From Polydactylus sextarius (Eukaryota; Chordata; Actinopteri; Polynemidae): a stretch of DNA of 64,000 nucleotides. Each line of letters begins with the position of its first letter. Position 1 is the stretch's first letter. Both the position numbers and the translations under genes were made by a program. The notes under the pieces were generated by a model. It did no database searches and had not been told where the DNA came from. It saw only the letters and a program-made list of their open reading frames with translations. The stretch covers positions 10,498,825-10,562,824 of the forward strand of contig CM028924.1 in the NCBI GenBank assembly GCA_016801845.1. The letters are read 5' to 3'. Positions 35,111 to 44,994 of the stretch are shown piece after piece.

Positions 35111-35559
35111 CAGGGGCGGTCCCTCCCAAGGGTTGTATCTGGAGGCAGACACCTGAGCGACCTGTAGTTTCTGTCTGTCTGCAGAGCAGCTGTTAACGCT
35201 TGTGGTGATGTGACGGAGAAGGGCGACGGAGCGTTGGCTGCCTTCGTCTCCGTCGGTCGGAGTCAACGTTAAGTAGCACAGCAGCCTGCTCCACATTAGC
35301 CACTGTCTGTGTTTTTTCGGTCTATTTCTGCCAGAGCCGAGTCCTTCTGGCCCACATTGTCATGTGGAGCATCACTCCGTCACTTCAGCCTCCATCATGT
35401 TTACGTCCTCAGTCCTTCAGTCTCCGTCGCAAAGTCACGGACGAAGGAGTCGAGGGGAGACACGAGTTACAACACGACCCGTCATAGATTTACATGTATT
35501 GACCTTGCAGAATTGAAATATATACACAGGTTGAAACAATTTCATATATGACATATAAG

Positions 35560-35770
35560 TCCAGTCCTTTGACTCTTTGATAAATATATAGTTATATATG
35601 TGCATATCTGTTTATATTACGTTTATTGTATATATTTACATGTAAAACCTATATATATATGTATACACACACACCATATGTTAAACATGTATCTTCATGT
35701 ATCTAACACGCATATGTGACATATAGCAACATGGCTCTTGGTTACCAGGGCACATATATGTCATATATCA
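35560..35770. repeat. AT-rich stretch with repeated ATATATG/CATATATG words
   Basis: TATATATG, ACATATATGTC and CATATGTGACATATA words recur; probably a low-complexity repeat. Confidence 0.55.
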
Positions 35771-35962
35771 AATACATGGCTCAGTGACCTGAGAGTTGAG
35801 GTTGAGGATCCGCGGTTGAAAGAATGAGTGGTTTGGAGATGGAGTGAACAGAAATAAACCCAGCAGCTGAATAATGAATGTGAGCGTGCGAGTGTGTTAA
35901 CCCGACCTGTGTTCATGTTGTTCATGTTGTTCATGTTGCTGTTTTTGTTGTTGTTGTTCCAG

Positions 35963-36073
35963 AGCCACAGCTGAAGGGCATCGTAACGCGTCTCTTCAGT
36001 GAGCAGGGCTTCTTCCTGCAGATGCAGCCTGATGGAACCATCAGCGGCAACAAGGACGAGAACAGTGACTACA
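35963..36073 (+). CDS. fgf12: fgf12 exon 2 (start of the FGF core)
   Basis: The acceptor TTGTTCCAG precedes AGCCACAG. With the preceding base it encodes EPQLKGIVTRLFSEQGFFLQ, then MQPDGTISGNKDENSDY, ending TAC A before GTGAGT. Its 111 bases equal the usual size of this exon. It opens the beta-trefoil core shared by all FHFs and by every isoform. Compared with the human product it shows FFLQMQPDGTISGN for YFLQMHPDGTIDGT, normal divergence for a fish orthologue. Confidence 0.97.
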
Positions 36074-36224
36074 GTGAGTCCAACCACCATCATCACCATC
36101 ATCAACACCGTCAGCATCAATACAATCTGGGGCTATAACCAGAGATTAAAACAACACAAATGTCACAAAAAGTATCAAAAAGTTTCAGTTCCTGCGTCAG
36201 TTTACTGTCACTAACCGACAGAAA

Positions 36225-36900
36225 GTGCAACCAAGCTAACATTGCTACATGCAAAGTTCAGTAACTGCTAGTTAGCTAATTAGCGAAGTTAGCTAAGTAG
36301 TTAATTTGACTTAACTTGACTAGCTAAATTTGCTAAGTTAGCTAACATAAATAAGTTAGCTTGAATAACTAAATGACTAAGGCAACAAAGTTAGCTAAGG
36401 AATCATAACGTTAGCCAGATTAGCTAAGGTGGCTAAATAATCTTAGGAATCTTAATAAGCTAAATTATTTAACGTAGCCAAGTTAGCTGAAATAGCCTAC
36501 TTAGTTGTAGCGGTTAAATGACTTACGGTAGCTAAATTAGCTAAACTTAATAAGTTAGCTCATGTAACAAAACTACGATGGTAACATAGTTAACTAATGT
36601 ATCACAAAAGTTAGCGGCGTCAAGTTGTGTGCGTTGCAGGTGGAGACTAGTCTGTCTCATTTCAAAGACTCTGTCAACAAATCCAGATTCTTCTCCTAAG
36701 ACATGAAGTCTACAACGGTTAGATCCTTCACAGTCCAGCATATCCCAAGATTCATTTCAGTGCAGGTGATGTTTGTGATGTTAAAGCTAAAGGTCACATG
36801 ACCACAGTAGTAGGAGCAGTGAGGAGGATGTTTTAAATGCACCGGATTAGATTTTATCTGCAACACGTACAACGAAGCTGAATTCTTTCTGCAACAGATG
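36225..36900 (+). mobile_element. Composite repeat, copy 3, in fgf12 intron 2
   Basis: A TTAGCTAA array to about 36610 is followed by the conserved tail (GGTGGAGACTAGTCTGTCTC, AACAAATCCAGATTC, GTCCAGCATATCCCAAGATT, GGTCACATGACCACAGTAG). The insertion sits in the 1.2-kb intron between exons 2 and 3. Confidence 0.65.
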
Positions 36901-37163
36901 CAAACTTCATCTGGTTTAGAAAATAGGACGAGAAGAAGAAGAAGAGGAGGCGGCGGCGGCCATGTTTTGTATCTCCCTCTCTCTCTCAGAATAAAAGGGG
37001 GATTAACAGCAGCTATCGCCACAAGCCTCTTCCTCCTCCTCATCCTCACCCACGCTGCAGCTCTGTGTCTCCGAGGATTAAATCACCTCTCATCACTTTA
37101 TTCAGAGTCTTGTGTTGATCTGCTGCAGCGTCAGACTCATGTTATTTTCAGCTGCAGATGAAA

Positions 37164-37164
<1 letters not shown>

Positions 37165-37200
<36 letters not shown>
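37165..37200. repeat. CT microsatellite just upstream of fgf12 exon 3
   Basis: An uninterrupted CT run ending about 35 bases before the exon 3 acceptor, in the region of the branch point and polypyrimidine tract. Confidence 0.9.
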
Positions 37201-37205
<5 letters not shown>

Positions 37206-37237
37206 CTCTGTCTCTGTCTATGTCTCTCCCCCGTCAG

Positions 37238-37341
37238 CTCTGTTCAACCTGATCCCAGTGGGTCTGAGGGTCGTCGCCATCCAGGGAGTGAAGGCCGGAC
37301 TGTACGTGGCGATGAATGGCGAGGGATTCCTCTACACATCA
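37238..37341 (+). CDS. fgf12: fgf12 exon 3
   Basis: The acceptor CCCCGTCAG precedes 104 bases, the family size for this exon. It encodes TLFNLIPVGLRVVAIQGVKA, then GLYVAMNGEGFLYTS, ending TCA before GTAAGA in phase 0. NLIPVGLRVVAIQ is invariant in FHFs. The residues form the central part of the beta-trefoil. Confidence 0.97.
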
Positions 37342-37559
37342 GTAAGAATATGTGTCTGTCTGCGCAAAGCTTCCTAATAGTAAAACTAAGTGTGAGGTGA
37401 TTTTACAGCAGAGTGACTTATATGATACATCATTTTAACTGTAACACCTCATTCATAGAGGAAAACTAGACGCATCGCAGAGTTTTACTTCAATAAGCGT
37501 GTGTTTAATCTAACAAGTTGGAAAGGCTAAGTTAGCATGTCAGCCTGCTTTTTCCTCAT

Positions 37560-38290
37560 GTTTTCACAGCAATAAATGCTAATATTAGCATTAAAGGTTT
37601 AGCACTAGCCAACATTAGCATTTCAACAAAAACGTGTCCAACTTTATGTTAATAATAGCTTGTTTTTTATTGAGCTAAAATTAGGATGTCAGCAAATAGA
37701 GGGATCCCAACCTCACCTCATCCCAACCTTTAATGCTAACATTAGCATTAAAGGTTAGAACTAGCCAACACAAGCATTTTAACACAAAGGTAGTATCCAA
37801 CCTATTGCAAACATTAACATTTTGGCTAAAAAGAAGGATTCATACTTCATGTTAACATTAGCTTGTTTTATATTAGACTGAAATTGGGATGTTAATAAAT
37901 AGTCGGAGCAAACCCAATGCTAACGTTAGCATTTCCGACAAAAATGTGGTGTCCAACTTTATGCGAACATTATCTTGTTAACAACAGCAAATAGAGGGAT
38001 CCAACCTAACGCTAACGTTAGCATTAAAGGTAGCATTTTGGCTAAAAGAAAAAAAAAAAAACAGGACCCAATCCAACATTAGCTTGTTTACAAAGAACTA
38101 AAACTAGGATATAACAAAAAGGTTCAATTCAACTTTATGCTAATGTTAGCTAACATTTAGAATTTTAACAAAATGTAGATTCAAACCTCATGCTAACATT
38201 TCCAACTTCATGTTAGCATTAGCTGGTTTATTGCTAGATAAAACTTGGATGTTAACATATAGTAGGATCCAACCCAACATTAGCTTGTTT
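37560..38290. repeat. Tandem repeat of TTAGCATT/AACATTAGCTTGTTT units in fgf12 intron 3
   Basis: About 100-120-bp imperfect units: AACATTAGCATTAAAGGTT, CATTTTGGCTAAAA, TTCATGTTAACATTAGCTTG, GGATGTTAA. The same words (TTTTGGCTAAAGAGAAGG, CTAACATTAGCTTGTTTTTA) make up the arms of the palindrome at 61213-61438. Confidence 0.7.
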
Positions 38291-38297
38291 ATAAATA

Positions 38298-38320
38298 ATA
38301 ATATATATATATATATATAT
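38298..38320. repeat. TA microsatellite
   Basis: A short uninterrupted TA run. Confidence 0.85.
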
Positions 38321-39408
38321 TGCATTGATGATGAAATAATATTTCCCACAATTTCCTTCTGGATCATTTCCATCACGAGGAAAATGATCAATGTGTTTGT
38401 TGCCTCCTTAAGCAGCCACCATTGGCAGAACAGAATGGCATTTTGTTGCGAAAAGTTAAGGTGAAAAAATATTGATCTCCTAATACCCAATGTTAGGTAT
38501 TAAACATGGCATCCACAAAACACATGACCACCTCTAAACCAATCACAGGGCAGAATTGCTCTGAATGTTCAAACACAGTCGTCAGTCCTCTCTCAATAAA
38601 CGGCTCTGCTCATACCCGGTCGTTACTCCCACCTGCACTTCCTGTAGTGAACTGCAGCTGTTTTGAACAATGTTTGGTGTTTGAAGACGACGATACCGGC
38701 GAGGTCGTCTTCTGAGGTCGAAGACAACACGACGCATCGTCAGTAAAATTCTTCGTCCTTGCAGCGTTATCACCTGCTCGGGCTCATCCTGAACGAAGAT
38801 ACAGTTACTTCTCATTTTGTGACGAGTGACACGATCTGATTTCAAGATAATTATATCAAAGCGTCACATTATCTTTCGTCTCCGATTCAACAGCCACGGT
38901 TTGTGTTAACTCTCAAACCTTCAGAAGACAATAAAACTCAACAATAACAGTAGGAAACAGTGTAAGTAGTCACTCATTGTATATTATTCATGCCCGCTGC
39001 CGCCATCAGACTTTAAAAACGTCAGAGCTCAGAGATGTTTAAAAGCTCTCTGTTGAAGTGACAATTACTACTCTTACTTCTTTATAAATTCAATGACGAG
39101 TCGTCGTGTTGTCACTGTGAAGCGATCCCTCTGCTGAGTGGGAGGAACAGGAAGACCTGCAGCTGCTCTGGTGTTTTTCCAACACAATATAAATAATATC
39201 AGCATCTCCTGCTTTGTAGTCGAGCCAGATGAATGGAAATGAGTAACCACTCTTTAAAAGAGCTGAATCGACTGGTTCTGACCTGAGTTTTATATCTTTA
39301 TAGACTAAGACAGATCTAAAGTGTCATTATATACAGAAGATGCTTTGCTTTGTTTTTCAAATGTTGACATACAACAGCGGCTATGGTTATGTGTTTATGA
39401 GTTTATGT

Positions 39409-39500
39409 GGCTCTGTGGCACAACGGACAGCGCGTTGGACTTCTAGTTAAACACACAAGAAGTGATTCAAAGGTTGTGGGTTCGAATCCCACCAGAGTCG
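39409..39500 (+). tRNA. tRNA-Arg(TCT) with intron, slightly degenerate
   Basis: Acceptor arms GGCTCTG/CAGAGTC, T arm GTGGG-TTCGAAT-CCCAC and anticodon loop CTTCTA are intact. A 19-base intron follows A37, the place where vertebrate tRNA-Arg(TCT) genes carry introns. The D stem has one A-C mismatch (GCAC against GCGC). No run of four T follows closely. Confidence 0.7.
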
Positions 39501-39626
39501 AGATTTATACAGTGCTTACTTTCCTCCTGGAGTTTCCGAAACCTTCTCTTTAAGTCTGGCATCTCTAACATTTGTTCAAAAGGTCATTAGATTTTATGCA
39601 ACAACAAAAAAAAAGACTTGCTGGAG

Positions 39627-39631
<5 letters not shown>

Positions 39632-39672
<41 letters not shown>
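39632..39672. repeat. TA microsatellite
   Basis: About 40 bases of TA between the first two tRNA copies. Confidence 0.9.
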
Positions 39673-39675
<3 letters not shown>

Positions 39676-39825
39676 CCATCTAATCTGCAAACAACAGACA
39701 ATGACCTCCAGCAAACTGGATGATGTTAGAAGACAGTGTTTGTTGTGTCTGGAGTGTTTTATAGCTCTGTTTCTGTTTTGTGGTCAAAGTTCATCAAGAT
39801 CTGGTCTGGATCAGATGCTAAATCT

Positions 39826-39917
39826 CGACTCTGGTGGGACTCGAACCCACAACCTTTGAATCACTTCCTGTGTGTTTAGCTAGAAGTCCAATGCGCTGTC
39901 CGTTGCGCCACAGAGCC
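39826..39917 (-). tRNA. tRNA-Arg(TCT) with intron
   Basis: A full 92-base copy: all four stems pair, the anticodon is TCT, the intron is 19 bases, and the A and B boxes are present (TGGCGCAACGG, GGTTCGAGTCC). No near run of four T. Confidence 0.8.
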
Positions 39918-40290
39918 ACAGTTACCTGTTATCTTTCAAAACAATTTGGAAGAACAGTTTATATCATACGCTCAGGGAGCGTTCACAGGCAGAGGCACTT
40001 GTAAATGTGCCTCCTGGGTAACTCCTTGAACACGCCTAACAAACGAGAGAAAACGACCTCAAAAGACTGGTGTAGATCGTTGCGACCAAACAAGTCGTTC
40101 AGTAAGAAAATGTAGCAACATGTCATGGCCGCCGAGGGTTTTAGGGATCAGATTAGAACTGCTGCTCCAGTTCTGGATACCTCCAACTGATCATAGACCA
40201 AGAACAAGCTGCAGAGATTAGATATCACACTTAGTCTGGGGACAACTGAGGAGCAGCTGGATGGTTGAGAGCTCATTGGTGTATAAAGGT

Positions 40291-40382
40291 CGACTCTGGT
40301 GGGACTCGAACCCACAACCTTTGAATCACTTCCTGTGTGTTTAGCTAGAAGTCCAACGCGCTGTCCATTGCGCCACAGAGCC
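40291..40382 (-). tRNA. tRNA-Arg(TCT) with intron
   Basis: A full 92-base copy with D stem GCGC/GCGC, TCT anticodon and 19-base intron. It differs from the copy at 39826 at only two positions by eye (AATGG for AACGG, GCGCG for GCGCA). Confidence 0.82.
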
Positions 40383-41139
40383 ACATTTACCCATCAACCA
40401 CCTGCAGAGTTGAAGTTACAATTGGTCAACTGTCGGTTTTCCCTACATGACTGCTGTCGTGCAAAGATCTCCTTTGGGTGTGCCCAGAAAACTGTGAAAA
40501 AAAAAACCGTACACCTCGAAACACCTCAGCTAACTTATGACCTTATTATTTTGATCACTGCCAAAACTCTTGGCTGTAAGTGAGGGTCACGATGTAGATC
40601 AACACACACAAATCAAACATCTGCTACATTTAAACCACAATACCCAGGAGATAAACTATTATTATCACGGCTCACAAAACTTTCAACAAATCATTTCAGC
40701 CTTCAGGTGAGCAATTTAGCTCCCGTGGTAACACAAATATGATAATAAAGCTTGATTTTCATAGAAAATGAATCAGACAAACCCTGGTGGACGGTAACGT
40801 CGCCCTCCTGAAACTCTTAAGTGTTAATTGGAACAGGTTTGTGCTTCGTGACTGTTTGTTCTGCTCTGATTGCCTTTCAGCTCCTCCTGGTCCACCTGTT
40901 ATATCCAGAGGGCACAACACACATTAAACAAACACATCAAACACACACCTGTTGTATACCTGCTGGGAAGATAGGGACAACAAGCTAAAGTAGGACCTCA
41001 AACTGACCAGATCTGGTTTTGCCTGATTTAAGTTTTTCACATGGACACTTCATCAGTCCAACAGACGATTTTTTCTGTTTGGGTTCAATAAAGATACAGT
41101 AAGGTCCTGTCATTTTCAAAGATGCCGGTGGATAAAACT

Positions 41140-41246
41140 CAACTCTGGTGGGATTCAAACCCACAACCTTTGAATCACTTCCTGAGTGTTTAGCTAGAAG
41201 TCTGATGCACTGTCCATACATGGCAGGTGAATGTGACCACAGAGCC
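41140..41246 (-). pseudogene. tRNA-Arg(TCT) pseudogene with insertion
   Basis: The 3' half matches the intact copies, but the D-arm region carries about 15 extra bases, and the stem next to the anticodon is changed (TCTGATGCAC for TCCAATGCGC). The T loop reads TTCAAAC-like on the reverse strand, weakening the B box. Confidence 0.75.
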
Positions 41247-41642
41247 ACATTCATCCATCAGCCACCTGGTGGTAGACCGGACTCAAAAATGAGGTTTAAA
41301 CCATCGGTCGAGTGTTGGAGTTTCCTCATTGGCACAAACAGTTTCTGTCACATAATTAGTGAGCGTTTACAGGTTGAGAGAATTGTGTGTGGATCACACT
41401 CCACCTGAAATGTTAGATCCATAGTTTCTGCAAAAACCTTCACCCCATTTAGAAGTTTTCTAATTTTCCAGGTAACAAAGGCAGTGACGTAGTGAATATT
41501 TGAGTGTTGAGACTTATAGTTCGATCAGTTTGATCAGTTTACTCTAACATCACATAAAAAGCATTGTTTCCATTTTGTTGCCAGAGTCCATTTCAATCTG
41601 GACTGGATCAATAGCTGAAAACAGTTTTAGTTGTATAAGTCT

Positions 41643-41734
41643 CGACTCTGGTGGGACTCGAACCCACAACCTTTGAATTACTGTCTTAGTATTAAGCTAG
41701 AAGTCCAATGCGCTGTCCATTGCGCCACAGAGCC
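41643..41734 (-). tRNA. tRNA-Arg(TCT) with intron
   Basis: Complete stems, TCT anticodon, and a 19-base intron with a different sequence from its neighbours (GCTTAATACTAAGACAGTA). A TTTT occurs about 20 bases past the 3' end, the only copy with one that close. Confidence 0.82.
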
Positions 41735-42085
41735 ACATTTACCCATTAGCCACTTGTTGTGATGAAGTCACACCATTGCTTGCGTGTTGGGTAGCTCCTT
41801 GAACACGCCTAACAAACGGGAGAAAACTATGTCAAAAGACCTTTGTATGTATAACAGGCTGATCAATCAGACGAATGTTGTACCCACTGAACTGACCCAG
41901 GGTTTTAGGGCTCAGAGTAGAACTGCTGTGCAAGTTCAGGCGAGTCATCTGATCAGGAACGTATTTTTCTGGGTGGTAGACCTCGGGGTCATCCAAAATC
42001 ACTGCAGAGATTAAAGTATCACACTCAGCCTGAGAACAACTCAGAAGCAGCTGGATGGTTTCAGAGTTCACAAGTGTATAAGGGT

Positions 42086-42177
42086 TGACTCTGGTGGGAC
42101 TCGAACCCACAACCTTTGAATCACTTCCTGATTGCTAAGCTAGAAGTCCAATGCGCTGTCCGTTGCGCCACAGAGCC
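42086..42177 (-). tRNA. tRNA-Arg(TCT) with intron
   Basis: Complete stems and TCT anticodon. The discriminator base is A instead of the usual G. It lies about 415 bp upstream of fgf12 exon 4, on the opposite strand. Confidence 0.78.
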
Positions 42178-42470
42178 ATGTTTACCTCTCAGCCACCTGT
42201 TGTGATGAAGTTACACCATTGGTCGAGTGTTGGCGTTTTCTCCAACTTTGTTGCTTTCAAAACAATTTGAAAGAACAGTTTCTATAATAGTCAGGCTTAG
42301 AGACGGGCGAGTTCATCCTGCAGGAAACGTAGCAGAACACTCAGTTCACTCAATAGAGGTGGCAGATGATAAGTTGCACATAAACTTAAACAATTCCTTT
42401 CTTATCAAACTGCATACGTATCACAAATATGTTTCAGCACATCCTCCACTGAGGTGAAGAAAAAACCAAC

Positions 42471-42495
42471 ACGCTGTTCATTGGGCCACAGAGCC
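42471..42495 (-). pseudogene. tRNA-Arg 5' fragment
   Basis: GGCTCTGTGGCCCAATGAACAGCGT on the minus strand is the 5' end of the same tRNA sequence, with substitutions and no 3' part. Confidence 0.6.
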
Positions 42496-42592
42496 ACATC
42501 CTCCCATCAGCCATCTGTGGTGATCAGACTATTTGATTTGTCTACATTTGACAGAAAACCTGACGTGGACCATTTGTGTGTTTGTGTTTCAG

Positions 42593-42791
42593 GACATATT
42601 CACGGCAGAGTGTAAGTTCAAAGAGTCGGTGTTTGAGAACTACTATGTCATCTACTCGTCCACGCTGTACAGGCAGAACGAGTCGGGCCGGGCTTGGTTC
42701 CTGGGACTCAACAAGGACGGGGTTGTCATGAAGGGGAACCGGGTGAAGAAGACTAAACCTTGCTCGCACTTCGTCCCCAGACCCATCGAAG
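42593..42791 (+). CDS. fgf12: fgf12 exon 4
   Basis: The acceptor TGTTTCAG precedes 199 bases, the family size. It encodes DIFTAECKFKESVFENYYVI, YSSTLYRQNESGRAWFLGLN, KDGVVMKGNRVKKTKPCSHF and VPRPIE, ending GAA G before GTGAGA in phase 1. GRAWFLGLNKDG and MKGNRVKKTKP belong to the FHF core surface used to bind the sodium-channel C-terminal domain. NESG for QESG and CSHF for SSHF are minor changes from human. Confidence 0.97.
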
Positions 42792-43728
42792 GTGAGACCA
42801 ACCAATGCTTCCATTCGCCTCTCATTAACCGTCAAGAGTTTGGGATGTGGGTTAGCCTAGCTTAGCATACACACTGGAAGCAAAGGGAAACCATTAGCTT
42901 ACCTCCGACCTCTGTCCAAAGGTCGCTCGTCCTGCAGGAACTTCCCTTTGAGTCTGAGGACAAGTTGAAGCTCTAATATCGCAGATGGAGGTTTAACTGG
43001 AAACACGAAGCTCCGTCTCTGCTTTCAGCTGCTCACACCCCCTCATTCACCCCCCCATCCTCCTTTAAAAATATCTGTCAACTATCACCTTCCTCCTGTC
43101 CATCTTCTCCTCTTCCTCTGTCCGTGACTCGTCCTCCAGCTTCACCTTTAGGTCCTCTCTCTCTCTTTCCTCCCCATTTATCATCTCGACTTCTACAAAC
43201 ACACCAGTTTACTGATATTTTTCATGTGTCCACATCAACAATCGTCTGAAATCTGAGGGAAACTTCGCTGGACCTCAGATACGAAGTCATTAAAGTTTGG
43301 TGAAAGGTCTGAGGTCAACGATCACAGTGACCTCAGGAAACCTCAAGACCTGTACCAGACAATACTGACAGTTTGTTTCCATAACTTTATTTCTACATCT
43401 TTTATATGTCAACATTAACCACATAAAGATTAGAACAAAAATTTTGCACCACAGCTTGATAAGAAAAGACCAGAATAAAAACAAGAGCAACATTCATTCT
43501 TTGAATGAACCTAATGCAGTAAAACGGAACCAGCTGCGGATTCACATCCTTTAATGTCTAAACTAACAGATAACTTTGTCTTAATGACATTAATATAAAC
43601 TCTGCAACACAAAATTTTTAGTAAATGAAGCAGTTTGTCAACGCAGAGAGTTAAACTCACTCTGTTAGGCTTCAGTTAATTTTAAGTTAATTGTCTCCAG
43701 ACGTCGTCAAATAGTTGTCTACTGTCCA

Positions 43729-44547
43729 CTTTAAAGAAGAACCCCAGGACATTTGAGCCTATATTCTACTGTTAGAGGTCTTTGAGCAGTGTCAGTTGCT
43801 AACTGGTGCCGCCTAGGGGTTGTCTCAGGTTCACTAGCTCCAGATTTCTGACCTGACCAAAACATTGGGCCACTCAGGGCCAGAAAGGGGCTGGAGGCGG
43901 CATCAACTTTAAGGCGGAGTCAACCTGTTGCTGTAGACAGCAGGTAGAGACAGTAAAGACGGCAGCAGAGAAATGAACCTACGGTTTTAGCTACTATGGA
44001 GAATGATGGATCGATAGTTCTGGTCTCACGATGTTCGGGCTCTGCTCTCCATCTGAGCAGAGAATCAATGGGGTTTGTCGGAAGGAAACATATCACAGAG
44101 AGAGAGAGAGCTTCCCTACAAGACCGAGAAAAACTTAAGAAACTGCGGGTGCAGTATAAGCTATGCTAGCGATCTAAACTGCAGTTAGCAAGCTAACTTC
44201 TTACAGCAGACCCGTGTAGATCTGCTACAACTAGACTAACTCGTCGCTAGTCGTTTGTTTTTGCGTGCTTGAACCTCCCATCCTGTTTGAAAATGGGCGG
44301 TGTTGGTGATGTTTTCATCCCGAAGGGGGTCGAAGGGTAATCCAGAGAGGCTAGTGGCCCGACTATCTGAACAGGGGCTGTGTGGCCAGTAGATCTGGGA
44401 CACTATCACCTAGCTGGCCCCCAAATGACCCTGACCTGACAGTCTGAAGCTGTTGAAGCTATTTGTTTCATTTTTTGTCAACTGACATCACTCAGAGACC
44501 TCTAACAGTAGAATAAAGGTTCAAATGTGCCAGATTCCACCTTTAAG
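43729..44547. mobile_element. Element with long terminal inverted repeats in fgf12 intron 4
   Basis: The left end (ACATTTGAGCCTATATTCTA, CTGTTAGAGGTCTTTGAGCA, GTGTCAGTTG) reappears as a reverse complement at 44478-44530 (CAACTGACATCACTCAGAGA, CCTCTAACAGTAGAATAAAG). Pairing extends outward more loosely to CTTTAAAG/CTTTAAG. At about 820 bases with no transposase frame, it is a non-autonomous element. A single end-like copy lies at about 5335-5395. Confidence 0.7.
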
Positions 44548-44647
44548 ATTGAGAAACTTAGCATGACATTAGCATGAGTCCAGACTCTGATTACTGGATG
44601 CTAACATTTTAATAATGTGTCCTCCCTTCCCCTCCCCCACCCTGCAG

Positions 44648-44799
44648 TCTGTATGTATAAGGAGCCGTCGCTGCACGAGCTCGAGGAGAAGCTGCAGAAA
44701 GGTTCACGGAGCCCGACGCTGAACAGCGAGGGGCGAGCGAGGGACCTGAAGCAGGAGGATCAGCAGCCGGAGGAAACCACAGAGCAGGACGGGTCATAG
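44648..44799 (+). CDS. fgf12: fgf12 exon 5 (C terminus and stop)
   Basis: The acceptor CCCTGCAG precedes 152 bases ending in TAG. It encodes VCMYKEPSLHELEEKLQKGS, then RSPTLNSEGRARDLKQEDQQ and PEETTEQDGS. VCMYKEPSLHE matches FGF12; the rest is longer and more acidic than the human tail, which ends in NGGKVVNQDST. With exon 1A the product is 254 residues, against 243 in human. Confidence 0.95.
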
Positions 44800-44962
44800 C
44801 CTGCAGCGCCCCCACCCCCCTGCAGGAGGCGGCGCAGGAGGAGGAGGAGGCGAACTCCCATTTTAACACTCCCTCTGTTCAGCAACAACAGCAACTACAA
44901 CCACACCAACTACAACAACCGCCACAGCGGCGACGGCGACGACGACGAAAACAAAGGAAAAG

Positions 44963-44994
<32 letters not shown>

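Larger units (their letters stand above)
40985..42180. repeat. Block duplicated in inverted orientation at about 51000-52190
   Basis: Besides the tRNA copies, flanking phrases recur as reverse complements: GGTCTACCACCAGGTGGCTGATG (shown here as CAGCCACCTGGTGGTAGACC at 41259), GGAACAAACTGATCGAAC against GTTCGATCAGTTTGATCAG near 41520, and CGCCTAACAAACGGGAG near 41806 against 51871-51887. The two blocks flank fgf12 exons 4 and 5. Confidence 0.6.
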
